Below are positions 36,489-45,192 of a stretch of DNA of 64,000 bases, in pieces. The stretch is taken from positions 1,736,001-1,800,000 of the forward strand of contig NC_007498.2 of assembly GCF_000012885.1 (NCBI RefSeq), read 5' to 3'. The notes under the pieces are model-generated. The model searched no databases. It saw only the letters and a program-made list of their open reading frames with translations, and was not told the origin of the DNA. This DNA is from Syntrophotalea carbinolica DSM 2380 (GTDB taxonomy: Bacteria; Desulfobacterota; Desulfuromonadia; Desulfuromonadales; Syntrophotaleaceae). Positions within the stretch are counted from its first letter, which is position 1; every line of letters starts with the position of its first letter. The position numbers and the translations under genes are program-made.

Positions 36489-37694
36489 ATGAAGTATGTA
36501 GTTTTATTAGGAGACGGCATGGCCGATGAGCCCATGGCCGAACTTGGCGGCAAGACTCCGCTGCAATGTGCTCATACGCCGTTTATGGACCGGCTCGCCC
36601 GGGAAGGGCAGGTTGGCCTTGCCCAGACGATTCCCGAGGGGTTTCCCCCCGGCAGCGATGTTGCCAATCTTTCGGTGTTCGGCTATGACCCTGCCAGCTG
36701 TTATAGCGGGCGTTCACCCCTTGAGGCAGCCAGTATGGGGGTATCTCTGAATGCGGAGGATGTCTCCTTTCGCCTCAATCTGGTGACCCTCGGCGAGAAC
36801 GACGATCAGCAGATCATGGAAGATTTCTCTGCCGGGCACATTTCCACCGAGGAAGCACGGGACATCGTGCTGACCCTGCAGCGGGAACTCGGTACCGAGC
36901 AGTTTCAGTTTTATCCCGGCGTGTCCTACCGTCATCTTCTGGTCTGGCGCGGTGGAATCGACAGCATGAATTTTACTCCGCCGCACGATATTACCGGTCA
37001 GTCCGTCGAAGGGCAGTTGCCGCGCGGTGAGGGGGCCGAAATCCTGCTGGAACTGATGGAACGAGCCCGTGGCATCCTTGCTTCGCACCCCGTCAATGAA
37101 CGGCGTCGGTCCGAAGGGAAACGACCGGCCAATGCCATGTGGTTGTGGGGGCAGGGGCGCGCACCGCACATGCAGACCCTGCAGGAACGTTTCGGTTTGA
37201 GCGGAGCCGTTATTTCCGCCGTCGATCTGATCAAAGGCATCGGCATCTATGCCGGCCTGGATGTTATCGACGTTCCCGGCGCTACCGGTTATCTGGATAC
37301 CAATTATCTCGGCAAAGCCGAATTTGCGCTGGAAGCCCTGAAAACCCGTGATTATGTCTATGTTCATGTCGAAGCACCCGACGAAGCTTCGCATGGGGGG
37401 CTGGTCCAGGAGAAAATCCAGGCGATCGAATCGTTTGACAAGCTGGTGGTGGGGACGATTGTCGAGGGCATGCAATCCATGGGGGATTTCCGCCTGTTGG
37501 TAGCGCCCGATCACCCGACTCCCTTGAGGCTTATGACGCATACGGATAAACCGGTGCCGTTTATTCTTTATGACTCCACAGGAGAATTCCTGACCGACCA
37601 GCCGGTCGCCGGATATGACGAATCGTCAGCCGCTTCGACGGGGCTGTTTATCGACCAGGGGTTCCGTCTTATGGAGAAATTGGTCGGTTGCTGA
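36489..37694 (+). CDS. apgM: Cofactor-independent phosphoglycerate mutase, archaeal type (ApgM/ThrB2-like)
   Basis: The product has 401 residues of the alkaline-phosphatase superfamily. Metal-site motifs are LLGDGMADEP at the N-terminus, the nucleophile-type Ser segment PPGSDVANLSVFGYDP, HVEAPDEASHGG and LVAPDHPTPL near the C-terminus. The family interconverts 2- and 3-phosphoglycerate, but close relatives have been annotated as, and in some lineages shown to be, homoserine kinases (ThrB2). A threonine synthase is present in this window and no classical thrB, so that role is a real alternative. CAGAGGA precedes the ATG and a strong terminator follows. Confidence 0.85.
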   Translation: MKYVVLLGDGMADEPMAELGGKTPLQCAHTPFMDRLAREGQVGLAQTIPEGFPPGSDVANLSVFGYDPASCYSGRSPLEAASMGVSLNAEDVSFRLNLVTLGENDDQQIMEDFSAGHISTEEARDIVLTLQRELGTEQFQFYPGVSYRHLLVWRGGIDSMNFTPPHDITGQSVEGQLPRGEGAEILLELMERARGILASHPVNERRRSEGKRPANAMWLWGQGRAPHMQTLQERFGLSGAVISAVDLIKGIGIYAGLDVIDVPGATGYLDTNYLGKAEFALEALKTRDYVYVHVEAPDEASHGGLVQEKIQAIESFDKLVVGTIVEGMQSMGDFRLLVAPDHPTPLRLMTHTDKPVPFILYDSTGEFLTDQPVAGYDESSAASTGLFIDQGFRLMEKLVGC

Positions 37695-37730
37695 ATTAAC
37701 AACTGTCTTCATGCGGTTAGGTTTTCGTCA

Positions 37731-37768
37731 AATGGCCGGTCGGAGTAATCCGACCGGCCATTTTTTGT
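37731..37768 (+). terminator. Intrinsic terminator closing the mutS-apgM run
   Basis: A perfect 14-bp stem (37731-37744 with 37749-37762) with a GTAA loop is followed by TTTT. It ends the housekeeping block before the accessory region. Confidence 0.9.
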
Positions 37769-38479
37769 CAATTGCCCAGACCTGGTCGAAAAAATCAAGC
37801 GACGGGTGTGTTGAACAAGATTTATTCCAATAGGGTGTGTTTCAAGAGCTTCGTTGTAAGTATTTGTATTCCAAAGAAAAATTCGGCATTGTATGCTGGT
37901 TTTTGAGCGAAAGAGGTTCGGTGTTGGCAGGGGCGGTTTTTTTAGTCTTTGAAACAGATCCCATGGACCGCAAGGTGTCACAGTATAACGACAAACCTTC
38001 CGGCGGGCCTGTTTTTGTCGATATGTTGTTTTGGTGGGGCTTTCGTATATTTTTAAGTGCCCGAAAATACACGGAAATATAATTTTATGTGACGCTTTCC
38101 TGCACGAGCTAAGGTGTCGCCAGGTAGTGACACTCCCAAATGGAATATTTTACGAGGACAAGGCTGCCTCACTTCATCGTTCTCATAATCTGTTCGGATA
38201 CTCAGGAAGAAACTGTCCAAGTATTGAATTTTTAGATCAAAAAATCTGTTCAATTTCCACGTAAAGGTAAGTGGGTTCCAATTATTCCACCCCTCCGATG
38301 GTTTGCTCTTTCCCTGTAACTTACCGTTACAATTACTATCCTGCCTTCCTCGCAAAAAAATCATTAGATGGAGTATATCTTAAAAAAGAAATGAGACCGA
38401 ACCATATTAACGACAGGTTTTTCATTATGAAAAACCTGCTGAGAAGGCATTTAAGTGTCCGAATTATCGAGGGAAGTTT
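37769..38479 (+). other. Non-coding stretch between the housekeeping block and the lyase promoter
   Basis: About 710 bases without a convincing gene on either strand. The base composition is more AT-rich than the flanks. Short frames here have no ribosome-binding sites and no protein-like patterns. It may contain decayed coding DNA, but I recognise none. Confidence 0.5.
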
Positions 38480-38495
38480 TGGCATGGCCGTTGCT
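38480..38495 (+). promoter_or_regulatory. Sigma-54 (-24/-12) promoter of the lyase gene
   Basis: TTGGCATGGCCGTTGCT (38479-38495) fits the sigma-54 consensus closely: GG at 38481-38482 and GC at 38493-38494, 12 bases apart. Transcription would start near 38506, about 110 bases before the riboswitch, and read through it into the lyase gene. This requires an enhancer-binding activator that is not in the window. Confidence 0.75.
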
Positions 38496-38616
38496 CTATG
38501 CTTAGCGCGTCACGAAATGACGGCCTAAGGATACGGTCGCGCGGATATCCGCTCGATGTCGACGGGTTACATTACCAACATGATTTGGGAGGGTATGTCG
38601 ATGGTATGAGGAAGCA

Positions 38617-38700
38617 ATTTTCGTTCAAGGCAAAGTCAGAGTAATCTGGCCACGCAAAACCACGGGTCCATGGTTCATGGATAGCCGGGTTGCCGAAAAT
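38617..38700 (+). ncRNA. GEMM-I (cyclic di-GMP class I) riboswitch
   Basis: The ATTTTCG...CGAAAAT ends (38617-38623 and 38694-38700) close the outer helix. Inside are the conserved GGCAAA (38629-38634), a 6-bp stem capped by a GTAA (GNRA) tetraloop (38635-38650), ACGCAAAACCACGGGTCC (38652-38669), a second stem with GTT loop (TCCATG/CATGGA), and the receptor strand GATAGCCGGGTTGCC (38680-38694). This is the GEMM-I order, including tetraloop and receptor. By my alignment the position equivalent to Vc2 G20 is G, favouring c-di-GMP. Relatives in Geobacter-type bacteria can instead sense cyclic AMP-GMP, so the ligand is not settled. Confidence 0.88.
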
Positions 38701-38743
38701 CCTTAATTCTTCAAAACACTTCAAGGTCAGTAGGTACATCTGC

Positions 38744-38784
38744 GGCGCTTTGCTCTGGAATTATAACGGCAGCGCCATTTTTTT
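38744..38784 (+). terminator. Riboswitch expression platform: intrinsic terminator
   Basis: GGCGCT (38744-38749) pairs with AGCGCC (38771-38776) around a loop of 21 bases, followed at once by A and seven T residues. It lies 44 bases after the aptamer and 75 bases before the start codon, so ligand binding probably controls transcript elongation. Whether the ligand turns the gene on or off cannot be read directly. Confidence 0.7.
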
Positions 38785-38858
38785 GTGCCCGCACAGGTAC
38801 AAAAAATTGAGAGACCCGGTTGATTCGGTGTCTAAAAAAAAACATTAAGAGGGAGCAT

Positions 38859-41800
38859 ATGAGAAGAAAATCCTTACTAAAAAATCTATCTACCATGGGA
38901 GGGCTGATTTGTGTGCTGTTGCTTGTCATGCAAATGGCTATTCCCGCAAGAGCTGCGGCAGCAACCGGAAGCTTTGAGTTCGATGCAAGCAGTTACTCTG
39001 TCGATGAAGGCGCCGGTCAGGCCAATGTTCTTTTGAAGCGTGTCGGTGGCGCGTCCGGTTCAGCAACCGTTCAGGTACGTACTCTGTCGGATACTACCGA
39101 TTGGAAAACCGATTACGAGAGTTTCTCCTGGACCACAGTCAGCTTTGCCGATGGCCAGACCCAAAAAACCGTCAGCGTTGTCATTAACGATGATGCGGAG
39201 CAGGAATCCAGCGAAACGTTGAATGTTTTGTTGCGAAAACCCAGCGACGGAACGACGCTCGGCACCGTTACCAGTACTGCGGTAACCATTGTCGATAACG
39301 ACTCCTTGCCCGGCAGTTTCGAATTTGCGCAGGCCGGCTATTCTGTTGCTGAAGACGGCGGCACGGTCGATGTTTTGCTGAAGCGGGTTGGCGGTACTTC
39401 CGGTGCGGCTACCGTCGGGGTGCGTACCATGGGGGTGACGGCTGATTATGCCACTGACTACAGCAGTTTTTCCTGGACCACGGTGAATTTTGCCGATGGC
39501 GAAACCCAGAAGCCTATCAGCATTGCCGTTACCGACGATGCAGCGGTGGAAGACAACGAAACTTTTACCGTGTTGTTGCAGAATCCCACCGGTGGCACCA
39601 GTCTCGGTTCTGTGACCGAAGCCACCGTAACCATTGTTGACAACGACGAAGCAGAGGCTCCTGTCTCCACGGAGCCGGGTAGTTTCGAGTTTGCGGCGGC
39701 CGGTTACTCTGTCGCTGAAGACGGCGGCACGGTCGATGTTCTGCTGAAGCGGGTTGGCGGTACTTCCGGTGCGGCTACCGTCGAGGTGCGCACCCTGGGC
39801 GTGACGGCCGATTACGCCACTGACTACAGCAGTTTTTCCTGGACCACGGTAAATTTTGCCGATGGCGAAACCCAGAAGCCTATCAGCATTGCCGTTACCG
39901 ACGATGCAGCGGTGGAAGACAACGAAACTTTTACCGTGTTGTTGCAGAATCCCACCGGTGGTACCAGTCTCGGTTCCGTGACCGAATCCACCGTAACTAT
40001 CGTCGATAACGACGAAGCGGCGGTTGGCGATACCACAGCACCGGTTGCAGCCATTACCACACCTTTGTCGGGCCTTGAAGTGACCAGCGCTCAGACTTTG
40101 ACCATCGTGGCCGAAGCCAGTGACAATGTTGCCGTCAGTAAGGTTGAATTTTATGACGGAAGCAACTTGATTGGGACCGATACCACCAATACTTACTCGG
40201 CTTCATTGGATGTTAGCGAAACCGATAACGGTACGCATAATCTTACCGTTGTTGCCTATGACGAAGCGGGCAATCAGACCACGTCTTCGCCTGTAACGGT
40301 AACCGTCAATATTGCCTCCGCCTCCACGGAGCCGGGTAGTTTTGAATTTTCGGCAGCCGCTTATTCCGTCGATGAAGATGGCGGCACGGTTGATGTACTG
40401 CTGAAGCGGGTCGGCGGTACTTCCGGCGCAGCCGCCGTCGAGGTGCGTACCCTGGGTGTGACGGCCGATTACGCTACCGACTACAGCAGTTTTTCCTGGA
40501 CCGTGGTGAACTTCGCCGACGGCGAAAGCCAGAAGACCATCAGTATCGGCATTACCGACGATGCTTTGGCGGAAAATGACGAAACCTTTACCGTATTGAT
40601 GCAGAATCCCACCGGCGGAACGACCTTGGGGGCGGTGACCGAATCGACCGTAACCATTGTGGATAACGATATCGATTCCGGCACGACCGTGAATCCGGAT
40701 CTGGGTTATTTGCCGACTTTCCCGGGTGCCGAGGGCTATGGTACCGAAACGGGTGGCGGCCGAGGCGGTCAGATCATCAAGGTCACCAATCTTAACGACA
40801 GCGGTACGGGATCTTTGCGTGCCGCCATACAGGCCAGCGGCGCTCGAATCGTGGTGTTTGAAGTCTCCGGCATTATTGAGCTGCAGAGCGAGCTGATCAT
40901 TACCAACCCCTATATCACCATCGCCGGTCAGACCGCTCCGGCTCCGGGCATCATGTTGAAAAACCGGCGGCTTAAAGTATCCGCCCATGATGTGGTGATT
41001 CAGCATATCCGCGTACGTCCGGGCGATGAGCGCTCCTACAACACTTCCGAAGAAGGGGAACGGGATTGCCTGGGGATCGTCGGTCATTCGGATATCTACA
41101 ACGTTGTGGTTGACCATTGCTCCTTTCAGTGGGCGGTCGACGAGGTCATCGGGCTGTGGGGATATAGCAACAGTCGACTGGACAACATCACCATTTCCAA
41201 CTGCATTGTCAGCGAAGGTCTGGATAACTCGATTCACCCGGAAGGCGCCCACTCCAAAGGGTTCCTTATCGGTGACTATGCCAAGAAGGTAACCGTACTG
41301 CGCAACCTGATTTCTTCAAGCGACGACCGCAACGGCCCGAACGCCAAGGGTGGCACCACCTCGGTGGTGATTAATAACTACGTGTACAATGCCGGCCGCA
41401 GCGGTCGCATGCACTACAGCGATTCCTACAATGCCGGGACCCTGTTTCAATCGACCGTCGGCAATGTTTTCCGGGATGGTCCGGAGTATGCGACCCAGGC
41501 TCCGCTGTGGTGGGCCGACAATACCAAGTCCGGTTCGCAAGTCTACGCCTCGGATAACCTCATACAGCGGCTTGACGAGTCGGTGGCTTCCGTACCGCTG
41601 ATGGATCCTCCGTCCTGGGGCAATCCGCAGGTGTCGACGCCGCCGGTGCCCTACGACAACGTCACCATCCTTCCGACGAGCAGTGTCAAAAGCTACGTAT
41701 TGCAGAACTGCGGAGCGCGACCTGCCGAGCGTGGAACGAGTGCCGGCGACAGTCTCGACGAGCGGGTCATAAATGACGTCTGGAACGGCAGCGGGGCCAT

Positions 41801-41954
41801 GATCGACACCCCTGCCCAGGGCGGCGGTTGGCCGACATATGCTAAGAACACCCGGCAGTTTGTCGCGCCTGCCAATCCCAACGGCGACGACGACGGAGAC
41901 GGCTACACCAATATCGAGGAAGTATTGCATCAGATGGCTGCCGCTGTCGAATAA
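38859..41954 (+). CDS. Secreted multidomain protein: four Calx-beta domains, Ig-like domain and pectate-lyase-like beta-helix
   Basis: The product has 1031 residues from the ATG at 38859 (GAGGGAG upstream; an in-frame ATG at 38820 is less favourable and overlaps the leader). A signal peptide spans about 1-31 (ending ARA-A). Calx-beta domains, Ca-binding beta-sandwiches typical of adhesins, lie at about 37-150, 152-265, 274-387 and 493-607, each with SFSWTTVNFADGE and VTIVDND. An Ig-like domain (APVAAITTPLSG) lies at about 390-487. From about 623 a right-handed beta-helix of the pectate lyase type runs to the end, with PGAEGYGTET, GSLRAAIQ and a Ca-binding DDDGDGYTNIEE. Such proteins bind or cut extracellular acidic polysaccharide. 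Expression appears to be set by a sigma-54 promoter and a GEMM-I riboswitch. Lyase activity is inferred from fold only. Confidence 0.88.
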   Translation: MRRKSLLKNLSTMGGLICVLLLVMQMAIPARAAAATGSFEFDASSYSVDEGAGQANVLLKRVGGASGSATVQVRTLSDTTDWKTDYESFSWTTVSFADGQTQKTVSVVINDDAEQESSETLNVLLRKPSDGTTLGTVTSTAVTIVDNDSLPGSFEFAQAGYSVAEDGGTVDVLLKRVGGTSGAATVGVRTMGVTADYATDYSSFSWTTVNFADGETQKPISIAVTDDAAVEDNETFTVLLQNPTGGTSLGSVTEATVTIVDNDEAEAPVSTEPGSFEFAAAGYSVAEDGGTVDVLLKRVGGTSGAATVEVRTLGVTADYATDYSSFSWTTVNFADGETQKPISIAVTDDAAVEDNETFTVLLQNPTGGTSLGSVTESTVTIVDNDEAAVGDTTAPVAAITTPLSGLEVTSAQTLTIVAEASDNVAVSKVEFYDGSNLIGTDTTNTYSASLDVSETDNGTHNLTVVAYDEAGNQTTSSPVTVTVNIASASTEPGSFEFSAAAYSVDEDGGTVDVLLKRVGGTSGAAAVEVRTLGVTADYATDYSSFSWTVVNFADGESQKTISIGITDDALAENDETFTVLMQNPTGGTTLGAVTESTVTIVDNDIDSGTTVNPDLGYLPTFPGAEGYGTETGGGRGGQIIKVTNLNDSGTGSLRAAIQASGARIVVFEVSGIIELQSELIITNPYITIAGQTAPAPGIMLKNRRLKVSAHDVVIQHIRVRPGDERSYNTSEEGERDCLGIVGHSDIYNVVVDHCSFQWAVDEVIGLWGYSNSRLDNITISNCIVSEGLDNSIHPEGAHSKGFLIGDYAKKVTVLRNLISSSDDRNGPNAKGGTTSVVINNYVYNAGRSGRMHYSDSYNAGTLFQSTVGNVFRDGPEYATQAPLWWADNTKSGSQVYASDNLIQRLDESVASVPLMDPPSWGNPQVSTPPVPYDNVTILPTSSVKSYVLQNCGARPAERGTSAGDSLDERVINDVWNGSGAMIDTPAQGGGWPTYAKNTRQFVAPANPNGDDDGDGYTNIEEVLHQMAAAVE
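39312..40677 (+). repeat. Calx-beta domain DNA repeats inside the secreted lyase gene
   Basis: Units starting at 39312 and 39678 are nearly identical over more than 330 bases (366-bp period), and a third, more diverged unit starts at 40335 after the Ig-like domain. The similarity at synonymous sites suggests recent intragenic duplication or gene conversion. Confidence 0.8.
40725..41954 (+). repeat. First copy of a 1230-bp tandem duplication (lyase module)
   Basis: This part aligns without gaps to 42267-43496. The two encoded 409-residue modules differ at about 16 positions by my count, clustered near the C-terminus around 41,690-41,770. Confidence 0.9.
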
Positions 41955-41997
41955 ACGACGGATAACGTCATTACAGATATTATGCATATGTTACGCG

Positions 41998-42028
41998 CGG
42001 GGTCGTTCTTTGGACGACCCCGTTTTTT
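41998..42028 (+). terminator. Intrinsic terminator after the first lyase gene
   Basis: CGGGGTCGT (41998-42006) pairs with ACGACCCCG (42014-42022) and is followed by six T residues. It separates the two lyase-like genes into different transcripts. Confidence 0.88.
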
Positions 42029-42067
42029 ATAGGCTGTATCGGATATGGCTTTCGGTCTGTGGGGTTA

Positions 42068-42094
42068 TTGTAATTAGAGATGGCTTGTTATAAT
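42068..42094 (+). promoter_or_regulatory. Candidate promoter of the second lyase-like gene
   Basis: A perfect TATAAT lies at 42089-42094, with TTGTAA at 42068-42073 giving a short 15-bp spacing. No sigma-54 site and no riboswitch are present here, so this copy appears to escape the control seen on the first one. Confidence 0.4.
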
Positions 42095-42143
42095 GACATT
42101 AAGAGTATGACTTTCAGCCTTTTTTCATAAGAGGATCAGAGCC

Positions 42144-43496
42144 ATGGCCCGTAATCTTTTTCTCTACATCTGGATGTCGTTTGCCATGGTCGTTATGTGC
42201 TGCATGTTAACTACCTGCAGTTATTACCAAATCTCCCCGCAGCGGGGTGAGTTGAAAATTTACCCTGGTGCCGAAGGCTATGGTACCGAAACGCCTGGCG
42301 GTCGAGGCGGTCAGATCATTAAGGTCACCAATCTTAACGACAGCGGTACGGGATCTTTGCGTGCCGCCATACAGGCCAGCGGTGCCCGAATCGTGGTGTT
42401 TGAAGTCTCCGGCATCATTGAGCTGCAGAGCGAGCTGATCATTACCAACCCCTATATCACCATCGCCGGTCAGACCGCTCCGGCTCCGGGCATCATGTTG
42501 AAAAACCGGCGGCTTAAAGTATCCGCCCATGATGTGGTGATTCAGCATATCCGCGTACGTCCGGGCGATGAGCGCTCCTACAACACTTCCGAAGAAGGGG
42601 AACGGGATTGCCTGGGGATCGTCGGTCATTCGGATATCTACAACGTTGTCGTTGACCATTGTTCCTTTCAGTGGGCGGTCGACGAGGTCATCGGGCTGTG
42701 GGGATATAGCAACAGTCGACTGGACAACATCACCATTTCCAACTGCATTGTCAGCGAAGGTCTGGATAACTCGATTCACCCCAAAGGCGCCCACTCCAAA
42801 GGGTTCCTCATCGGTGACTATGCCAAGAAGGTAACCGTGTTGCGCAATCTGATTTCCTCGAGCGACGACCGCAACGGTCCGAACGCCAAGGGTGGCACCA
42901 CCTCGGTGGTGATCAATAACTACGTGTACAATGCCGGCCGCAGCGGTCGCATGCACTACAGCGATTCCTATGGTGCCGGGCCGCTGTTCCAATCGACCGT
43001 CGGCAATGTTTTCCGGGATGGTCCGGAGTATGCGACCCAGGCTCCGCTGTGGTGGGCCGACAATACCAAATCCGGTTCGCAGGTTTACGCCTCCGATAAC
43101 CTCATACAGCGCCTTGACGAGTCGGTGGCTTCCGTACCGCTGATGGATCCTCCGTCCTGGGGCAATCCGCAGGTGTCGACGCCGCCGGTGCCCTACGACA
43201 ACGTCACCATCCTTCCGACGGACAGCGTTAAAAGTTATGTGCTGAAAAACAGCGGCGCACGGCCGGCAGAGCGCTGGACGACCTACGGCGACAGAATCGA
43301 CGAGCGAGTCATAAGTGACGTCTGGAACGGCAGCGGGGCCATGATCGACACCCCTGCTCAGGGCGGCGGTTGGCCGACGTATGCCCAGAACACCCGGCAG
43401 TTTGTCGCGCCTGGCAATCCCAACGGCGACGACGACGGTGACGGCTACACCAATATCGAGGAAGTATTGCATCAGATGGCTGCATCTGTCGAATAA
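42144..43496 (+). CDS. Membrane-anchored pectate-lyase-like protein (tandem paralogue)
   Basis: The product has 450 residues. A short hydrophobic N-terminus (MARNLFLYIWMSFAMVVMCCML) ends TTC at residue 25, an imperfect lipobox, so it may be a lipoprotein or simply exported. From residue 42 it is the same beta-helix module as the C-terminal part of the preceding protein, with about 16 differences in 409 residues, and has the same DDDGDGYTNIEE Ca motif near the end. It lacks the Calx-beta and Ig-like domains. GAGGA precedes the ATG. It has its own promoter region behind a terminator. Function as a polysaccharide lyase is inferred from fold. Confidence 0.85.
   Translation: MARNLFLYIWMSFAMVVMCCMLTTCSYYQISPQRGELKIYPGAEGYGTETPGGRGGQIIKVTNLNDSGTGSLRAAIQASGARIVVFEVSGIIELQSELIITNPYITIAGQTAPAPGIMLKNRRLKVSAHDVVIQHIRVRPGDERSYNTSEEGERDCLGIVGHSDIYNVVVDHCSFQWAVDEVIGLWGYSNSRLDNITISNCIVSEGLDNSIHPKGAHSKGFLIGDYAKKVTVLRNLISSSDDRNGPNAKGGTTSVVINNYVYNAGRSGRMHYSDSYGAGPLFQSTVGNVFRDGPEYATQAPLWWADNTKSGSQVYASDNLIQRLDESVASVPLMDPPSWGNPQVSTPPVPYDNVTILPTDSVKSYVLKNSGARPAERWTTYGDRIDERVISDVWNGSGAMIDTPAQGGGWPTYAQNTRQFVAPGNPNGDDDGDGYTNIEEVLHQMAASVE
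42267..43496 (+). repeat. Second copy of the 1230-bp tandem duplication (lyase module)
   Basis: This is the partner of 40725-41954. Homology begins at the Gly-Ala-Glu-Gly codons and ends at the stop codon, so the duplication is confined to the domain, with an unrelated N-terminus joined to it. Confidence 0.9.
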
Positions 43497-43779
43497 CGTC
43501 GCCGATATATCGCTGCCTCGATCCTACTGGTGGGTATTTCAATTCTCTTTTTGTTTCTGTGATTTCTCTGAATGCTGGCCAGTAGCCAGGGGGTTCTGTG
43601 GAGATTGTTCCGCAGGGCTCATGCCAGGGCATGTGGCGGAGTCGGCGTGGCCTTGCGGGGTGTGCGGTTTTTGTTATGCTGAAGTAGAACCTGCTGACCA
43701 CATTCCACGGTGATTCGAAAGCGCGTATTGTCGACAGGTCGGATCGCCGCTGGATTGCTGACTTAACGTATACTCAGGG

Positions 43780-45192
43780 ATGTTTTTATGGGGGTGCCAA
43801 GAGCAAAATATGCTTACCCTTATCGCTGCCACTCTTGGATTGTTGATCGTTGTGATCGAAATGGTTCGGCCCAAAAACCACCGACTCATGGACTTTTTCG
43901 GGTTTTTGAGTCTGCTCTACTTCATCGTTTTTGTCGTCTGCCCGATCATGGTCGCCTACTTTAGTCACACTGGCCTTGCAGACTCGGGCTTCGGCTGGTT
44001 GAAGTTTCATACCCTGGAGCCGATTGCTTTGGTTTACGGTGAGATCTACGCCTTGGCCGGCTATCTGCTCCTGTTTTTCGGTTATTGCGGATCCGGGGGG
44101 ATGGTTTCCTCTCTTTGTAATGGATTTAGACGAACGGATACGCTTTCCGATATAGACAGTCCTTGTGCTTATAGCCAAAAGTCACTGTTTATATGCGGTA
44201 CATTGCTTGCAGTGGTGGGCGGATCATCTTTGCTCATTTACGCTCGGGAGCTTGGTGGATTTATTGAATTGATCAGGCTGGCCGGACCTATGAGATCCGA
44301 TAACCCGCCTGTGATAACCCCTTATGCTTTTTTGAAGAACATCTCGCCTCTGCTTTTATCCTCGTCCTTCTTTTATTACGCCTTGTGGAAGGATTTCAAG
44401 AAGCCTCGTCGAACCTGGTTTTATGGTTCGCTGTTTTTTGTAACTTTTCTGTTGTCCCTGGTTCAACTGTTTCATATGGCCGGCCGCTTGGGGTTCGTTT
44501 CCTACGTTGTTACCTTTCCATTGGTCAGTATGATGATCCGTGGGCGTCTGAAAATACGGCCCCTTTTGTTCGGACTCGGTCTGGCCGTATTTGTGATCCT
44601 GTTCGGGAAACAGTTTGCCCATATCATCATCGATCCAGAGGCCATTTCGCGCAAAATTCTATTGCTTGGGTCTGAAAAATCTTCTGTCCTGGTGTCTATA
44701 TTGAGCGAATTCGCTTTTCCCCTGGTATCTATAGCCAATACGGTTTGTTTTGCTGTTCCTTACGAGGTTCCTTATCACTTGTTCGTCGACTTCCCATTGG
44801 CCATTGCCTATCTGGTTCCAAAGCGAATATTTCATGTCAATCTACCGGAGACCGCGGATAGTTTTAATTTTGCACAGTTTAACGGTCCCATGCCTATCGA
44901 CCTGATTTCTTTCGGATACTACAGTGGCGGAGTTATCGGCGTGGTGCTTCAGCTGCTTATATTCGGAGCCACCCTCAGGATGGCCGACCGTTTGTTCTCC
45001 GGTCGCAATGAAACGATTATTGAAGTATTCAGAGTGGCCTGGATGCTATTTCTTGGTTTCCGGATTATGTATGGCGGTCCGGTTATCTCGCTGAAAATCG
45101 GATTTTATCTGGTGATCGGAACGGCATTGTTGTTGCTTTGCCGGCGGCGCGACTTTCAGCGTGAAGCAGCCCTGAATACCCGAAAGGCTTGA
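43780..45192 (+). CDS. Wzy-like polysaccharide polymerase (O-antigen ligase/polymerase type membrane protein)
   Basis: The product has 470 residues with about ten to twelve hydrophobic segments and a large periplasmic-type loop in the second half (PKRIFHVNLPETADSFNFAQFNGPMPIDLISFGYYSGG). This resembles the oligosaccharide-repeat-unit polymerase (O-antigen_polysacc) family. Polymerases of this kind join undecaprenyl-linked repeat units in the periplasm. The ATG at 43780 is used here; another at 43810 would start directly at the first membrane helix and is equally possible. Its stop overlaps the start of the phosphoglycosyl transferase by one base. Together with the flippase at 51.5 kb it defines a Wzx/Wzy pathway. 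Confidence 0.7.
   Translation: MFLWGCQEQNMLTLIAATLGLLIVVIEMVRPKNHRLMDFFGFLSLLYFIVFVVCPIMVAYFSHTGLADSGFGWLKFHTLEPIALVYGEIYALAGYLLLFFGYCGSGGMVSSLCNGFRRTDTLSDIDSPCAYSQKSLFICGTLLAVVGGSSLLIYARELGGFIELIRLAGPMRSDNPPVITPYAFLKNISPLLLSSSFFYYALWKDFKKPRRTWFYGSLFFVTFLLSLVQLFHMAGRLGFVSYVVTFPLVSMMIRGRLKIRPLLFGLGLAVFVILFGKQFAHIIIDPEAISRKILLLGSEKSSVLVSILSEFAFPLVSIANTVCFAVPYEVPYHLFVDFPLAIAYLVPKRIFHVNLPETADSFNFAQFNGPMPIDLISFGYYSGGVIGVVLQLLIFGATLRMADRLFSGRNETIIEVFRVAWMLFLGFRIMYGGPVISLKIGFYLVIGTALLLLCRRRDFQREAALNTRKA

Noticed and set aside
38053-38528. Small frames of 85-103 codons on both strands before the sigma-54 site
   Set aside because: No ribosome-binding sites and no protein-like composition. One would overlap the sigma-54 promoter.
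41955-42143. A second GEMM riboswitch upstream of the second lyase gene
   Set aside because: I looked for GGCAAA, the GNRA stem and the GATAGCCGGG receptor strand and none is present.
42207-43472. A 421-codon open frame on the minus strand opposite the second lyase gene, with a similar one opposite the first
   Set aside because: They appear in both copies only because the duplicated DNA is the same. No signal peptide, motif or ribosome-binding site supports them.
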